Assembly (NCBI GenBank): GCA_963847945.1
Contig: CAWKBX010000009.1
Location: forward strand, 1,054,001-1,118,000
Reading direction: 5' to 3'
Source of the DNA: JANMJD01 sp963847945
GTDB taxonomy: Bacteria; Actinomycetota; Acidimicrobiia; Acidimicrobiales; Ilumatobacteraceae
DNA: 64,000 nucleotides
Shown: positions 33,350-43,160 of the stretch, in pieces
Numbering within the stretch: position 1 is the first letter of the stretch
How the letters are laid out: every line of letters starts with the position of its first letter
Made by a program: the position numbers and the translations under genes
Notes under the pieces: generated by a model
Seen by the model: the letters and a program-made list of their open reading frames with translations, nothing else
Told to the model about the DNA's origin: nothing
Database searches by the model: none

Positions 33350-36211
33350 TTAGGCGGCGAGAACCTCGACCTCCGCGAGCGACAGGATGCGGCCCGAACC
33401 GAGGAGTTGCACCCGTACATACCGGATCTGGGTGCCGACGGTTAGATCGATGTTCGGAGTTCCGGGGTCGGTCGCCAAGTCGAAGGTGACGACGCCCGGG
33501 GTGGCGGTCAGCACGGCCGGGTCATCGCTGACAAATGGAGTCGTCGAGACGAATACCTTGGCCGGAAACAACCGATCGGCGCAGCAGTCGGTGCGGTTCC
33601 ACAGTCGCACCGTGGTGATGTTGACGGTGCGCCCGAGGTCGATCTGCCACCACGAACCGTTCGAATTGACGGCTCCAGCGGTTTGGGTGGTGCTGAATGC
33701 CCAGAAGTCACCGCTGGCATTGCCGTCGACCGCATGCTGGGCGTTCCCCCAGGAGTGCCCCGATGAAGACTGCATCGCTGGCTGGCGCAGGGCCACGTTC
33801 TGTCCGGTGACGGGGGCGGGCAGAGTTGCCGGCCGCGCCGAGTACCTCGACCTCGGCGAGTTGCACGCCGGTGTTCTCCATGCCGGCCGTCACGATGCGT
33901 ACGTACCGGCGGGTCTTGTTGACCGGAACCTCGGTGCCGGGGGCGACGAAGCCGTTGAGCTTGATCTTGGTCACGCCGCTGGTCGAGGTCATGTTGTTGA
34001 TCGACGTCCCGGTGATCGGCGTGTCCGACAGCATGATCCACGGGTTCAATAGCCAGACGTTGTCGTCGCTGCGGGGCCAGATGACGACCGAGGTGATCGA
34101 CTTCCTCGTCCCGAGGTCGACCTCCCACCATTGGTTGGTGCCCGCGTTCGTCGAGAACAGCGGCACCGTGCTCCAGTGGCCGTCGCGGACGCCGTCAACG
34201 GCCAGCGCCGAAGCCGAGGTGTTGTACAGCGTCGATGAGGATGTTGCTTGGCCAAGGGCGAGGTTCGGGCGGTTCACCGTCGCTATTGGAGCACTACCGC
34301 GGAACAGACTTGTATTCCAATCTTGGCCGTCAATGCCGGGCCCTGAGACGGTCACCGTGGCTGCTGTGGTGTCGAGGTTGTGGACGGTGGTGAACGGCAG
34401 CGCCGACAAGTTGCCATCGCTGGTCGCCTGATACAGGTAGCCGCCCGCGGCGAACAGGCCGTGGGTCGTGCTCCAGTCTCGGCCGTCGAGTGCCGGTCCC
34501 GAAGCCACGATGTCGTACGGATCAATGATGTAACTATCGCCACTCATCGTGCGTTGGTGCAGGCCGGCGTCGACTGTGGTGGTGAACCACAAGGTCTCAT
34601 TGTGAAAGGCCATCCCAGTAATTGTGCTTGCGTTGACATCGGCCAGGATCAACCGCCAGCCCCGGACCCAGCGCCCGGCGGCGTCGGGAACGTAGACCCA
34701 CAGTCCGGCGTCGTACTCGATGCTGGTCGCCAAACCAAATGGTCGTTGATCGTGAACCCGGCGCGCACCTCGGCCATCAGCAGAGGTGAAGGTGTGGTGG
34801 CGGCCACCGTGGTGCCGGTGAACGACCGCGTGCGTCACGGCGCCGCCTGGCGAGATCGTCGAGACGTCAACGGGCAGGGTCGGTGTGCTGGGCCGACGGA
34901 CCGTGCGTCCGCCGACGGCCGGGAACGAAGCGAGCTTCGGATGCTTTTCTCCGCCCACCGTTGGAGAGTCATGGCCGATGACAGGTCGCCGTTACTGGCG
35001 ATGAGCAGCGCCAACACGCCGTAGCCGCGCTCGCGAGACGGTGCCCAGTCATAGGAGCGGCCCGTCGTTGCGTCGACGGCGTCGAGGCCGTAGCGGTTGC
35101 CGAATCCGGCGGGGAGCACGCCGGGGTAGCGGTTGTCCATCCAGCGGAAGTGGCCGCCCAGATAGATGACTCCGCCAGGCGAGATGGTGAGTGCCGTGAT
35201 CGTGTCACTACCGGTGAAGTTGACCCATTCCGGTTGCACGTCGGTGCCGGTGCCGTTGGTCGACCACCGGGTCAGCGAGTCGCCGTTGCCGGGGCAGCAA
35301 TACCACGTCAGTCCAACAGCGAAGTATGTGCCGTCGGGGGACATAGCGATGTCACGCATGTAGGTGCCGATCCAGGGGTTGGGGAAGGCGAAGAAATTGG
35401 TGTTCCAATCGGCTTTGACGCTTGCCGGTGTGGTGGTCAGGTCGATCATGGCGATCTGGTCGCGGGCGATGCCACCGACCGACGTGATGTTGCCGCCGAC
35501 GATCACCTTGGTGCCGTCGGGCGTCACGTCGATCGTGCGGACCCCGGTGCCCCAGGCGGTACGGGTGGTGACGAGGGGCAGGTCGAGACTGCCGGTGAAT
35601 TTGCCGGTGGTCTGATCGATCTGCATCAGTCCACCCTTGACGGTCGAGCGAGCCTTGGAGAACCAACCGATCACGAACAGGTTGTTGCCGTTCGAAGCGA
35701 AGTCGTAGACGACACCGTTGGGGGCGGTGCCAAAGGCGGTGACGGCTGCGCCCGTGGTGGCGTTGAGTTTGGCCAGGTACGTGCGTGCGACACCGTTGAC
35801 GTTCTTGAATGCGCCGCCTACGAACACCGATGTTCCGTCGGTGGCAGGCTCGAGGGCGTAGACCGCTCCATCGAGGACCGGAGCAAAGCCCGGGTCGATG
35901 GCGCCGGTGACACGGTTGTAGGCGAACAGGTACGTGCGGGCGGTCGGGATGGTGTCGGCCGGATGGCGAACCGCCGTGAACGTGCCACCCACGATGATCC
36001 GGTCGCCGACCTGAGCGAGCGTCTCGACCCGTCCGTTGTCGACGAACGGCGTGTTGTCGGCCGGATTGGTCGACACAAGCACGGGAGGAGCGGCAGGAGA
36101 CGGTGGAAGCGCGTCGGCCGCGGGCAAGGTTGCGGTGGCCACCGATCCGGCGAGCAGGACGGTGGTCAGCGCTCCGACGAGCCGATGTCGCGGCCGACGG
36201 AGCGAAGCCAT
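33350..36211 (-). CDS. Secreted beta-propeller protein with two discoidin (F5/8 type C) domains, frameshifted
   Basis: A signal peptide (LVGALTTVLLAGSVATATLP, from the ATG at 36211) leads into propeller-type repeats (IIVGGTFTAV, SVFVGGAFKNV, VIVGGNITSVGG, IYLGGHFRWM) over about 400 residues. The frame is lost near 34981 (NGDL continues as VIGHDSPTVGGEK one frame over), appears disturbed again around 34760-34850 and shifts at about 33812 (GAAGN continues as PAPVTGQNVALRQ). The C-terminal parts carry two discoidin domains (NLALGQATSSST to LAEVEVLG; NVALRQPAMQSSS to LAEVEVLAA). Role: extracellular carbohydrate or surface binding. Intact length would be about 950 aa. Confidence 0.75.
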
Positions 36212-36433
36212 GGTCGGTCGGCAATGAAGCGAAATGTGCACAACGTCAAGACTCCCTTCGTGGTCTTTCGTGACGACGGGTAGCCAAAGATGAACGTCGT
36301 ACGGCGATATGGCCAGCATCGAGGGGTAAAGCCGGACAGTAGGTGACCGGTATACGTGTGATGATCGACGTCCTGATTCCTGCTGACCGCTCGCCGGTCG
36401 AGCAGAGACACCGATCACAACGAGGAGATGCCG

Positions 36434-37228
36434 ATGAGTTTGGCGATTGAAGCAATTGACGTACGCAAGCACTACACGGGCAAGGACGGCGACGTCGAGG
36501 CGGTTCGGGGCGTCAGCCTGACGGTGCCTCCGGGTCAGGTGTTCGGGTTTCTCGGCCCGAACGGGGCCGGGAAGTCCACAACCGTGCGCATGCTGACCAC
36601 GTTGATGACCCTGACTTCGGGCACGGCTCGAGTGGCCGGCATCGACGTCACCACCGACCCGCACGGGGCCCGTCGCAAGATCGGCGTGGCGCTGCAAGAG
36701 GCCGGGCTCGATCCGCGCCAGACCGGTCGTGAACTGCTGGTGCTGCAAGCTCGGCTCTTCGGGCTTTCGCGTTCGGCGGCCGCCGCCCGCGCCGCGGAAC
36801 TGATCGAGTTGGTAGAACTCACCGACGCCGCCGACCGGCGGATCAAGGGGTATTCGGGCGGCATGAAACGTCGTCTCGACCTGGCGTCGGCGCTGGTCAA
36901 CCAGCCCGAGGTGCTGTTTCTCGACGAGCCGACCACCGGGCTTGATCCCGCCAGCCGCCTGACGGTGTGGGACGAGGTCCGTCGGATCAACGAGCGAGGC
37001 ACGACGGTATTTCTCACGACCCAATACCTCGAAGAGGCCGATCAGCTGTGTAACCGGATGGCGATCATCGACGGCGGGCTTATCGTGCGTGACGGTTCCC
37101 CGGCCGAGTTGAAGGCCGACCTGCAAGCCCGCACCGGGTTGGCCACCGAGCCGACGCTCGACGACGTGTTCATGGATGCCACCGGTCGCAATCGTGACCG
37201 GGTAGCCGGCGACGTGCACGAGGTCTGA
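36434..37228 (+). CDS. ABC transporter ATP-binding protein (DrrA-like)
   Basis: 264 aa from the ATG at 36434, which has GAGGAG 7-8 nt upstream (an ATG 6 nt earlier abuts it). Walker A GPNGAGKST (about 38), signature YSGGMKRRLDLASAL (about 137) and Walker B VLFLDEPTTGLDP (about 158) are intact, and the C-terminal tail resembles daunorubicin-resistance ATPases (TEPTLDDVFMDATGR). It pairs with the permease 3 bp downstream to export a drug or lipid. Confidence 0.9.
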   Translation: MSLAIEAIDVRKHYTGKDGDVEAVRGVSLTVPPGQVFGFLGPNGAGKSTTVRMLTTLMTLTSGTARVAGIDVTTDPHGARRKIGVALQEAGLDPRQTGRELLVLQARLFGLSRSAAAARAAELIELVELTDAADRRIKGYSGGMKRRLDLASALVNQPEVLFLDEPTTGLDPASRLTVWDEVRRINERGTTVFLTTQYLEEADQLCNRMAIIDGGLIVRDGSPAELKADLQARTGLATEPTLDDVFMDATGRNRDRVAGDVHEV

Positions 37229-37231
37229 GCC

Positions 37232-37987
37232 GTGAAGCAGTCACTCATCCTTGGAGGCCGAGCGATTCGCGAGGCCCTGCGCACCCCCGATTCATTGGTG
37301 CCGACGATCTTTATCCCACTGTTCTTCTTGGTCGTCAACGTCGGCCAGACCGCCCGCATCTTCCCCACGGCCAACACCGGCTTTCTGGCCGGGCAGAACT
37401 ACGCCGCGTTCCAGCTACCCAGTTCGCTGCTGCTGTCGGCATCGTTCGGCAGCGCCGCGCTGTACCTCGTGGAAGAGATCGAGGGCGGCTACTTCGACAA
37501 GCTGCGCGCCACCCCGATCTCGCGAATGGCGATCATCGGCGGTCGGCTCTATGCCGAGTTGATCAAGACGATCGTGATCACCGCGGTGATGGTGCTGATC
37601 GCCTTGCCCTTCGGCATCCGCATCGAGAGCGGCTTCATCGGATTTCTGGTGCTGCTGGTGCTCGTCGCCCTGTGGGCCGTGGTGTTCAGCGGATTCATGC
37701 AGCTCATCGCCCTGAAGACCCGCAGCGCGGCGGCGACCCAAGGTGCGAGCATGGTGTTCTTCCCGCTGTTGTTCCTCACCCCAAACTTCGTGCCCCGCAG
37801 CCTGCTCACCCGCCCGATGGAGATCGCTGCGACGATCAACCCGGTCACTTACATCATGGAAGCCGCCCGCTCACTGATTCTCGACGGCTTCGACTGGTCG
37901 GTGCTCGGCACCGGATTCCTCGTTGTCGCTCTCGCCGGCGCGGTCATGCTCGCCCTCAGCGTCCGGATGATCAACCACTACGACTGA
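37232..37987 (+). CDS. ABC-2 type export permease (DrrB-like)
   Basis: 251 aa starting with GTG 3 bp after the ATPase stop. Six hydrophobic helices (such as LVPTIFIPLFFLVVNVG near residue 18 and VMLALSVRMINHYD at the end) and the conserved NPVTYIMEAARSLI segment of ABC-2 permeases (about 205) are visible. It forms the channel for the preceding ATPase. Confidence 0.88.
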   Translation: MKQSLILGGRAIREALRTPDSLVPTIFIPLFFLVVNVGQTARIFPTANTGFLAGQNYAAFQLPSSLLLSASFGSAALYLVEEIEGGYFDKLRATPISRMAIIGGRLYAELIKTIVITAVMVLIALPFGIRIESGFIGFLVLLVLVALWAVVFSGFMQLIALKTRSAAATQGASMVFFPLLFLTPNFVPRSLLTRPMEIAATINPVTYIMEAARSLILDGFDWSVLGTGFLVVALAGAVMLALSVRMINHYD

Positions 37988-38122
37988 TCCGCATGGCCGA
38001 CGCGCTGACAGTTCGATGGTTCTGTCGCTGGCGTGTCTCGGTACTCGAAGCGGTTCACGTTCACGACAACCGGTGGACGGCTGCCGGCGCCGAGTTCATC
38101 GATCGCTTCTGGAGGGACGACG

Positions 38123-38473
38123 ATGCCGGCCCTGCTGCCCGAGCCGCTCAGAACGGTCTCGAACGCGCTGCGCCACGGGCACTCGGTCGGCGATGGCCCG
38201 TTGGATGAGTACGCTCACAAAATGAACTGGGCGCAGCTCGACTTCCCGACGCGCGCCGGGTTCGTAGCAACAATCATGGCGATTCTCGGCGTGCTGGTGC
38301 CTCCGGTCAGCGTGGCCAGCGCCTGTGTTGCCATCGCCTTTTCCGGGTTTGGGTGGCAGCGTTCCCGCCGCCGCGGGGAATCGAATCGCGTGGCTCGACT
38401 CTGCGCCATCGGCTGTACCGCGTTCGTCGTTCTGGTCGTCGTCGGGAGCGCCGTGTACGGCGCTGCGAACTGA
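38123..38473 (+). CDS. Small two-helix membrane protein (DUF4190-like)
   Basis: 116 aa from the ATG at 38123, preceded by GGAGGGACGACG. A 50-residue soluble N terminus is followed by helices FVATIMAILGVLVPPVSVAS and CTAFVVLVVVGSAVYGAA, separated by a Gly-Phe-Gly-Trp-basic loop, the pattern of DUF4190 proteins. Function unknown. It stands alone after the ABC exporter. Confidence 0.55.
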   Translation: MPALLPEPLRTVSNALRHGHSVGDGPLDEYAHKMNWAQLDFPTRAGFVATIMAILGVLVPPVSVASACVAIAFSGFGWQRSRRRGESNRVARLCAIGCTAFVVLVVVGSAVYGAAN

Positions 38474-38549
38474 TTCGATCGTTCTCTCGTACACGATGCG
38501 GGTTTCATGCGGGTTTAGCCGGCGCCGCTCCTGGGCATATGGCCGAGGT

Positions 38550-38763
38550 ATGAGAAGCCTTCGACGCTGGCTGGTGCTTGGAACCGGGGCTTCGGCCGCC
38601 TACTTTCTCGACTTTCAGCGGGTCATTCCCGACGCTCCTGGTTGGCCGGTCGAGTCCGTCCGAACGAGCGCAGGTGACCGTGAAGGGCGAGACGATCGAG
38701 GTCGACATCCGGGTGCCCGAGACGGCGACCGTCCCGGAGTCGCAAGTCACCGAGATCAGTTGA
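38550..38763 (+). CDS. Small anchored protein, probably frameshifted
   Basis: MRSLRRWLVLGTGASAAYFLD in one frame looks like a membrane-anchoring N terminus, and QVTVKGETIEVDIRVPE ending TEIS in another frame (stop 38763) looks like the matching C terminus. Joined by a one-base indel around 38660 they give a protein of about 70 residues of a type common beside DUF1003 genes in actinobacteria. The link is an inference. Confidence 0.4.
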
Positions 38764-38797
38764 CAATGACGACGACTCAACGCGCCTGGCGATCGCC

Positions 38798-39208
38798 ATG
38801 ACCGAAGCAGGTAGCGCTCGACCGTTGTCTCATCCCGTCGTCGTCGCACACACGAGCAAGCGCGGTGCGAGCCGGCAACTGCGTGTCGCTGACGCGATCA
38901 CCACGTTCGCTGGGTCGATGCCCTTCGTCTATGTCCACGTCATTGGGTTCGTCCTGTGGATGGTGCTCGTTGAGTCCGACCCGTGGCCGAAATTGACATT
39001 GGTCGTGTCGTTAGAGGCGATCTTCCTGTCGGCGTTCGTCATGATCGGCCAGAACCGCCAGGCTGCGTTTCAGCAGGCCAAGGCCAATCATGACTTCGTC
39101 GAGCAGGAGCAGGAACTGAAGACCAACACCGAGCTGACTCGGGCGGTGCATGCGCTGGCCACCGAAATCCACCGCGAAGTCATCGCCAGACGGCCACCGG
39201 CGAGCTAA
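38798..39208 (+). CDS. DUF1003 family membrane protein
   Basis: 136 aa with the DUF1003 core: ITTFAGSMPFVYVHVIGFVL (first helix, about residue 36), LTLVVSLEAIFLSAFVMIGQ (second helix) and NRQAA at its end, followed by a soluble helical tail. Members are widespread inner-membrane proteins of unknown function. Confidence 0.85.
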   Translation: MTEAGSARPLSHPVVVAHTSKRGASRQLRVADAITTFAGSMPFVYVHVIGFVLWMVLVESDPWPKLTLVVSLEAIFLSAFVMIGQNRQAAFQQAKANHDFVEQEQELKTNTELTRAVHALATEIHREVIARRPPAS

Positions 39209-39465
39209 CGGTTCTCGATAGGTACTGCGACGTCAGCTCAAGGCAAGGCCGGCAGTGGTGCTGGCGGTAGCTCGGTCGCAACCGTGGTCATCGATCCGTC
39301 GAACTGCATCGACTAGCTGGTCGCGCCTACGGGCTACAGCTGCGTCGCTCGCAAGGACCACAACACTGGTCGGTATGTCGACTGTGCCGGGACCACGCTT
39401 GCGTCACGTGCGACCGCAACGAAAAACGGCTTGACTATCGATCCTCGATATATCAAACTTCGAGT
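39209..39465. other. Gap without a confident gene
   Basis: A plus-strand frame from about 39240 (GAGGSSVATVVIDPSNCID, then TAG, then LVAPTGYSCVARKDHNTGR and VDCAGT) has a protein-like look with spaced cysteines but is interrupted and has no start signal. I cannot call a gene. The right-hand 30 bp carry the PadR operator. Confidence 0.3.
39436..39450. promoter_or_regulatory. Palindromic operator upstream of padR
   Basis: TATCGA-TCC-TCGATA is a perfect palindrome starting 30 bp before the PadR start codon, and TTGACT overlaps its left edge as a possible -35 element. PadR proteins typically bind AT-rich palindromes of this type in their own promoters, so autoregulation is likely. Confidence 0.6.
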
Positions 39466-39816
39466 ATGCCTCGTCATGGTACTGACAAACCGATGCCCGC
39501 CGCATCGATGTATCTCCTGCTCGCCCTGCTCGATGGCGAGAACCATGGGTATGCGTTGATGCGTCTCGTCGATGAGCAAAGCCAAGGCGCGGTGCGGATG
39601 GGTCCGGGCACCTTGTACGGCACGCTCAACCGGTTACTCGCCGACGGCCTGATCATCGAGACCACCGACGACTCTGAACGATCGGGTAACGAACGCCGCC
39701 GCTACTACCGCCTCACCAGCGACGGCGACCGAGTCGCCCGCGTCGAACTCGACCGCTTGCGCACCCTCGTTCATCGGTTCAGCGCGGTCCCCGGCGTCAG
39801 CGGTGCACCGGCATGA
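39466..39816 (+). CDS. PadR-family transcriptional regulator
   Basis: 116 aa, a short PadR: winged helix at residues 10-85 (SMYLLLALLDGENHGYALMR, GPGTLYGTLNRLLADGLIIE, RRRYYRLTSDGDRVA) and a single C-terminal dimerisation helix. It probably represses the following membrane-protein operon, whose first ATG overlaps its stop (ATGA). Confidence 0.9.
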   Translation: MPRHGTDKPMPAASMYLLLALLDGENHGYALMRLVDEQSQGAVRMGPGTLYGTLNRLLADGLIIETTDDSERSGNERRRYYRLTSDGDRVARVELDRLRTLVHRFSAVPGVSGAPA

Positions 39817-40412
39817 ACGCTTACCGGAGTGCCGCCGCCTATCGCCGCCTGTCGGCGCTGTACCCGAAGTCGTTCCGCGCCGAATACGGCGAAGATCTCG
39901 TGGCTGCGTTCACGGCGCAGCTCCGTGATGACGGCGTGACGCGCGCCTGGCTGTCGACGCTTCGTGATCTTGTTGTCACTGTCCCTACCCAACACCTGGA
40001 GGTCCGAATGAACCGTCCGTCATCCCACACCGTTGCTGTGATCGCCACGAGCGTCACCGTTGCTGCGTTGGTGCTCGCCGTCGTCGCCGGCACTGGTCCG
40101 GTGGTCGGGGTGTTCCTGGCGTTCGCCGTCGCTGCCCTCGTCGTCGCGACCCTCGCCTGGAAAGCCACCCGCTCCACCGCACCGCACCGCCAGGCCCCGG
40201 CGAGTCGGTGGCGCACCTTCCTGACCATCGGTGTCGTGCTGCTCGTGGCGGTGATCGTGGCGATCAACGTTCCCCCGTACAACAATCGGGACCTTCCCGG
40301 GTTTGGCTGGGCGCTGATGATGCTCTCGCTGGTCAGCAGCGTGGCGCTGATCACCGTCGGGACGACGATCGGCATCGCCCATCGGTCGACACGGCACACG
40401 CCGAATCAGTAG
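39813..40412 (+). CDS. Membrane protein of the PadR operon
   Basis: 199 aa. The N-terminal 65 residues (YRRLSALYPKSFRAEYGEDL) resemble the cytosolic prefix domain often seen beside PadR-regulated permeases. Four hydrophobic helices follow (VAVIATSVTVAALVLAVVAG, VGVFLAFAVAALVVATLAW, and two after residue 130). No transport motif is recognisable. It overlaps padR by 4 bp and the next gene by 1 bp (TAGTG). Confidence 0.7.
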   Translation: MNAYRSAAAYRRLSALYPKSFRAEYGEDLVAAFTAQLRDDGVTRAWLSTLRDLVVTVPTQHLEVRMNRPSSHTVAVIATSVTVAALVLAVVAGTGPVVGVFLAFAVAALVVATLAWKATRSTAPHRQAPASRWRTFLTIGVVLLVAVIVAINVPPYNNRDLPGFGWALMMLSLVSSVALITVGTTIGIAHRSTRHTPNQ

Positions 40413-41208
40413 TGAGTCGCAGTCGCCGAATCGCACAGCAGAACCGCACGGCCGGAGCCGACCTCGTGACACCCTCGGTCGAACCGGAAGCCGGCTCGCC
40501 GGTTGGCGACCGGATTCTCGAAACCATCCGCGTCATTGTCGTCGCCGGGATTCCGTACGGCGCGTTGGTCGCCGGTCTCGGCAGCCGCCTGGCGATGCTT
40601 CTGTTACGCCTCACATCAGAGCGCCGGGTGATCGGGATCCGCAGCGACGACGACTTTGTCATCGGCAAGTTCACCCTCGCCGGTACCTACAAGCTGATCG
40701 CCCTCGGTGCGAGTGTCGGCATGATCGGTGCCGCGGCCTATCTGCTTGTCGCTCCCCGACTGATCGGCTCGCCCTGGTTCCGCCGACTCACCGTCGGCCT
40801 CGCGTCGGGTGCCGTTGTCGGTTCGATGCTCGTCCACTCCAACGGGATCGACTTCACCCAACTCACCCCGAAGTGGCTGGCGATCGGCCTGTTCATCGCG
40901 CTGCCCGCCGTGTTCGGACCTTCATAGGCGTCGCCGTCGACGCGGTCGCCACTCCCGGGTCGTGGACTGCGATCGGTCGCCGACGCTGGCTGCTCCCGCT
41001 GATCGCCAACGCGTGTTTCCCACCTGCTTTGCCCGTGACGGCGACTGTCGCCCTACTCACCGGTCTTGCGGTCGTCGTCGGCACCAGTCCGACGTTCCGT
41101 CAACGAAACACGTCGCCCTTCTACGTCACCGCGGTCCGGGGCGTGTGGCTCCTTGTCGCATCGACCGGGCTGTGGGCGCTGGTCAACGACATCCGACAAC
41201 TCACCTGA
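40412..41208 (+). CDS. Third membrane protein of the PadR operon, frameshifted
   Basis: From the GTG at 40412 the frame gives helices such as VIVVAGIPYGALVAGLGSRL and YKLIALGASVGMIGAAAYLL, reaching LFIALPAVFG at 40917, where it hits TAG. One base missing there would continue it into TFIGVAVDAVATPG and two more helices (PVTATVALLTGLAVVVG; GVWLLVASTGLWALVND) to 41208. The joined protein is about 265 aa. Unknown function; the overlap with the preceding stop points to coupled translation. Confidence 0.6.
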
Positions 41209-42026
41209 AATCCAGTCCGATCACTGATCGACGATCGATGGCGTGGAGATCACCCGTCATCGAGCTGCAGGACCGAGGAAGGCCGAGTTCAGGCTGCTTG
41301 ATGTGCTCGGTGCGGCGTGCGTTCTACGATGCAACTTGAAAGCCGGTTGGCGGAGGCGCAGATGCGGCCATCGATACCAAAGAACCGCGGACCGTTCCTG
41401 GGCACGTGGCTCCGGCACCCGTGGGTTTCCTGCGCTGGATTGTTGCTCAATGGTGATGAAGGGGGCTTCGCCCTCGTGTCCGTCAAATTGCTCGACGGGC
41501 GTATCCGCAATCCGTTCGGCGTCGGCTATTTGGGCACCCGATGCTGTACAACGCGTTGCAGTCCGTCGCCATCGGTCTGACCGACGATCGGTTTTCGTCG
41601 CAAGACCGATCTCGGCGATCCTCGGGGCGCTCGCCATTCCCCTGGTGTATCTCCGTGCCCAAGCGGCTCGTCGCCAGCCAACGGGCGGGCGTGACCGCCG
41701 CGACGGTCGCCGCTGCAGTCACCCGGCTGCCGGAAGGTCGACGGGCACTGGCCAGCCGGCTGCTGGCCCGACGTGCGGCGTTGACGATCAGCAGATTCGT
41801 GGCCGCGGTCGGGGATAATCCGCAACAGCAGGCGTCTCACCAAGCCCCAGGTAGGGGTATCGGTCTGCGTCACTTGTGAGGAGCCAGCGAGATCGACTGG
41901 GGTGTCGGTAGGACTGGCGGGCCGTGCCTCACCGCGGGCATCGCTCGCATCGGCACAACGCCAGCGCGGCTGGAGGGGACGGCGTGCACAAGACGAAACG
42001 ATTTCGTGCGCATGGTCGTCACGCGA
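41209..42026. other. 820-bp stretch without a confident gene
   Basis: Short plus-strand frames at 41317-41580 (GGFALVSVKLLDGRIRNPFG) and 41541-41879 (MLYNALQSVAIGLTDDRF, then AATVAAAVTRLPEGRRALAS) look partly protein-like and overlap around 41545 as though one gene had been frameshifted, and a third frame contains ISAILGALAIPLVYL. I found no family and no good start, so this is either a decayed membrane protein gene or non-coding. Confidence 0.3.
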
Positions 42027-42028
42027 AG

Positions 42029-42055
42029 AGCCCCGGTAGGTGATCTACCAGGGCT
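42029..42055 (-). terminator. Hairpin after tRNA-Ala
   Basis: AGCCCCGGTAG and CTACCAGGGCT form an 11-position stem with one C-A mismatch and a five-base loop, 8 nt beyond the tRNA 3' end. It is the likely terminator, although no T run follows. Confidence 0.6.
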
Positions 42056-42062
42056 TACGCAG

Positions 42063-42136
42063 TGGAGACGATGGGAATCGAACCCACGACCCCCTCCTTG
42101 CAAAGGAGGTGCTCTAGCCAACTGAGCTACGTCCCC
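42063..42136 (-). tRNA. tRNA-Ala (anticodon UGC)
   Basis: Minus-strand cloverleaf: acceptor GGGGACG/CGTCTCC with discriminator A, D arm GCTCAGTTGGCTAGAGC, anticodon stem CTCC/GGAG with loop TTTGCAA (anticodon TGC), and T arm with GGTTCGATTCC. No CCA is encoded. Confidence 0.95.
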
Positions 42137-42211
42137 GAAGGGAAACGCCAGGATACCCGGCGCACCGGCGATTGTCCCAGCCGTTAGCACGGGTTTACGT
42201 CGGTGGAGGGC

Positions 42212-42288
42212 AACCGCTCCCAGCTCTTGACTCTTGGATGCGTTTGCGCGTTCGGTTCACGGTAGGCCTGAATAGATGGGAGCGGGTT
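42212..42288. repeat. Inverted repeat between tRNA-Ala and the PhyH gene
   Basis: AACCGCTCCCA (42212-42222) and TGGGAGCGGGTT (42277-42288) are complementary except for one extra base, with about 54 nt between. The 219-bp gap holds no gene that I recognise. Confidence 0.4.
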
Positions 42289-42355
42289 GGGCGGATGAAC
42301 GGGTTGCAACGGGCGCCAGTCCGACATGCAACCGCGCGTTGCCATCGCGAGTGAC

Positions 42356-43087
42356 TCAGATCACTCGTTCGTGGGGGTAGATCGACGGGGTTTGAATCAA
42401 GCGGCGTTGGCGTTCGGTGAGGCGGCGGCTCAGGTCGGCGAACCGCTGGTAGTCGCTGCCCCAGGCCATATGGCCCGGGGCGTATTTGTAGAACAGCGAC
42501 CGTCGTTGGTGAGGGCCGTGCCAGGTGGTCGTGCCGTGGGTCAGTGCCTCGGTGAACACCATCAGGTCGCCCGCGCCAAGTTCGATGTGGCGGGCCATGT
42601 CGGCTGAGTCAGCGGGAAAGGCGAACGCGGCGCGGTGGCTGCCGGGCACGCAGCACAGCCCACCGTGCTCGGCGAACTGGTCCACGAGGGCCCACTGCAC
42701 GGCGACGAGGCCGTTGTACAACTGTCCGTTGCGCACCTCGTAGAACTGTGACGGGTCGTGCGGCGTTCCCCCGCCATGCAACCCCAGGCCCCGGGTACCA
42801 GGCGACATCACCAGACCGTAGGCGTGGTCGAGCCGGACCATCGGCCCGCACAGTTCGGCGACGATGCCCAACGCCTGATCGTGATCGAGCAGATCGCGGA
42901 ACACCTCGGCGCGAGCGAGGTGCCCATTGAACCGTTGGCTGGCGATCGACTCGCCGGGGGTCGGTACTTTCAATCCGTCAACGGCGGAGTTCAACGCCGA
43001 CAACTCGCTCGCCGAGAGTACGCCGCGACGGATCACAAAGCCGTCGAGGTCGAAGCGGTACCGCTCGCGATCGGTCAGGCCGTTCAT
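42356..43087 (-). CDS. Phytanoyl-CoA dioxygenase (PhyH)-family protein
   Basis: 243 aa from the ATG at 43087. The double-stranded beta-helix fold shows in YRFDLDGFVIRRGVLSASEL (residues about 8-27), GLGLHGGGTPHDPSQFY (about 120), GGLCCVPGSHRAAF (about 165) and the distal His in TEALTHGT. Usual members hydroxylate a substrate with Fe(II) and 2-oxoglutarate bound by HxD...H. Here the first motif reads His-Gly-Gly, without the carboxylate, as in some 2-oxoglutarate halogenases, although HGGGTP is also common in an uncharacterised PhyH subgroup. Substrate unknown. Confidence 0.78.
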   Translation of the reverse strand: MNGLTDRERYRFDLDGFVIRRGVLSASELSALNSAVDGLKVPTPGESIASQRFNGHLARAEVFRDLLDHDQALGIVAELCGPMVRLDHAYGLVMSPGTRGLGLHGGGTPHDPSQFYEVRNGQLYNGLVAVQWALVDQFAEHGGLCCVPGSHRAAFAFPADSADMARHIELGAGDLMVFTEALTHGTTTWHGPHQRRSLFYKYAPGHMAWGSDYQRFADLSRRLTERQRRLIQTPSIYPHERVI

Positions 43088-43160
43088 CGAACCGACCGTA
43101 GCCGCGGCCTCGGCGGCCCGGTCGGAGTCCCGGTGATGGGGTCGCTTAACTTTGGCCTCC

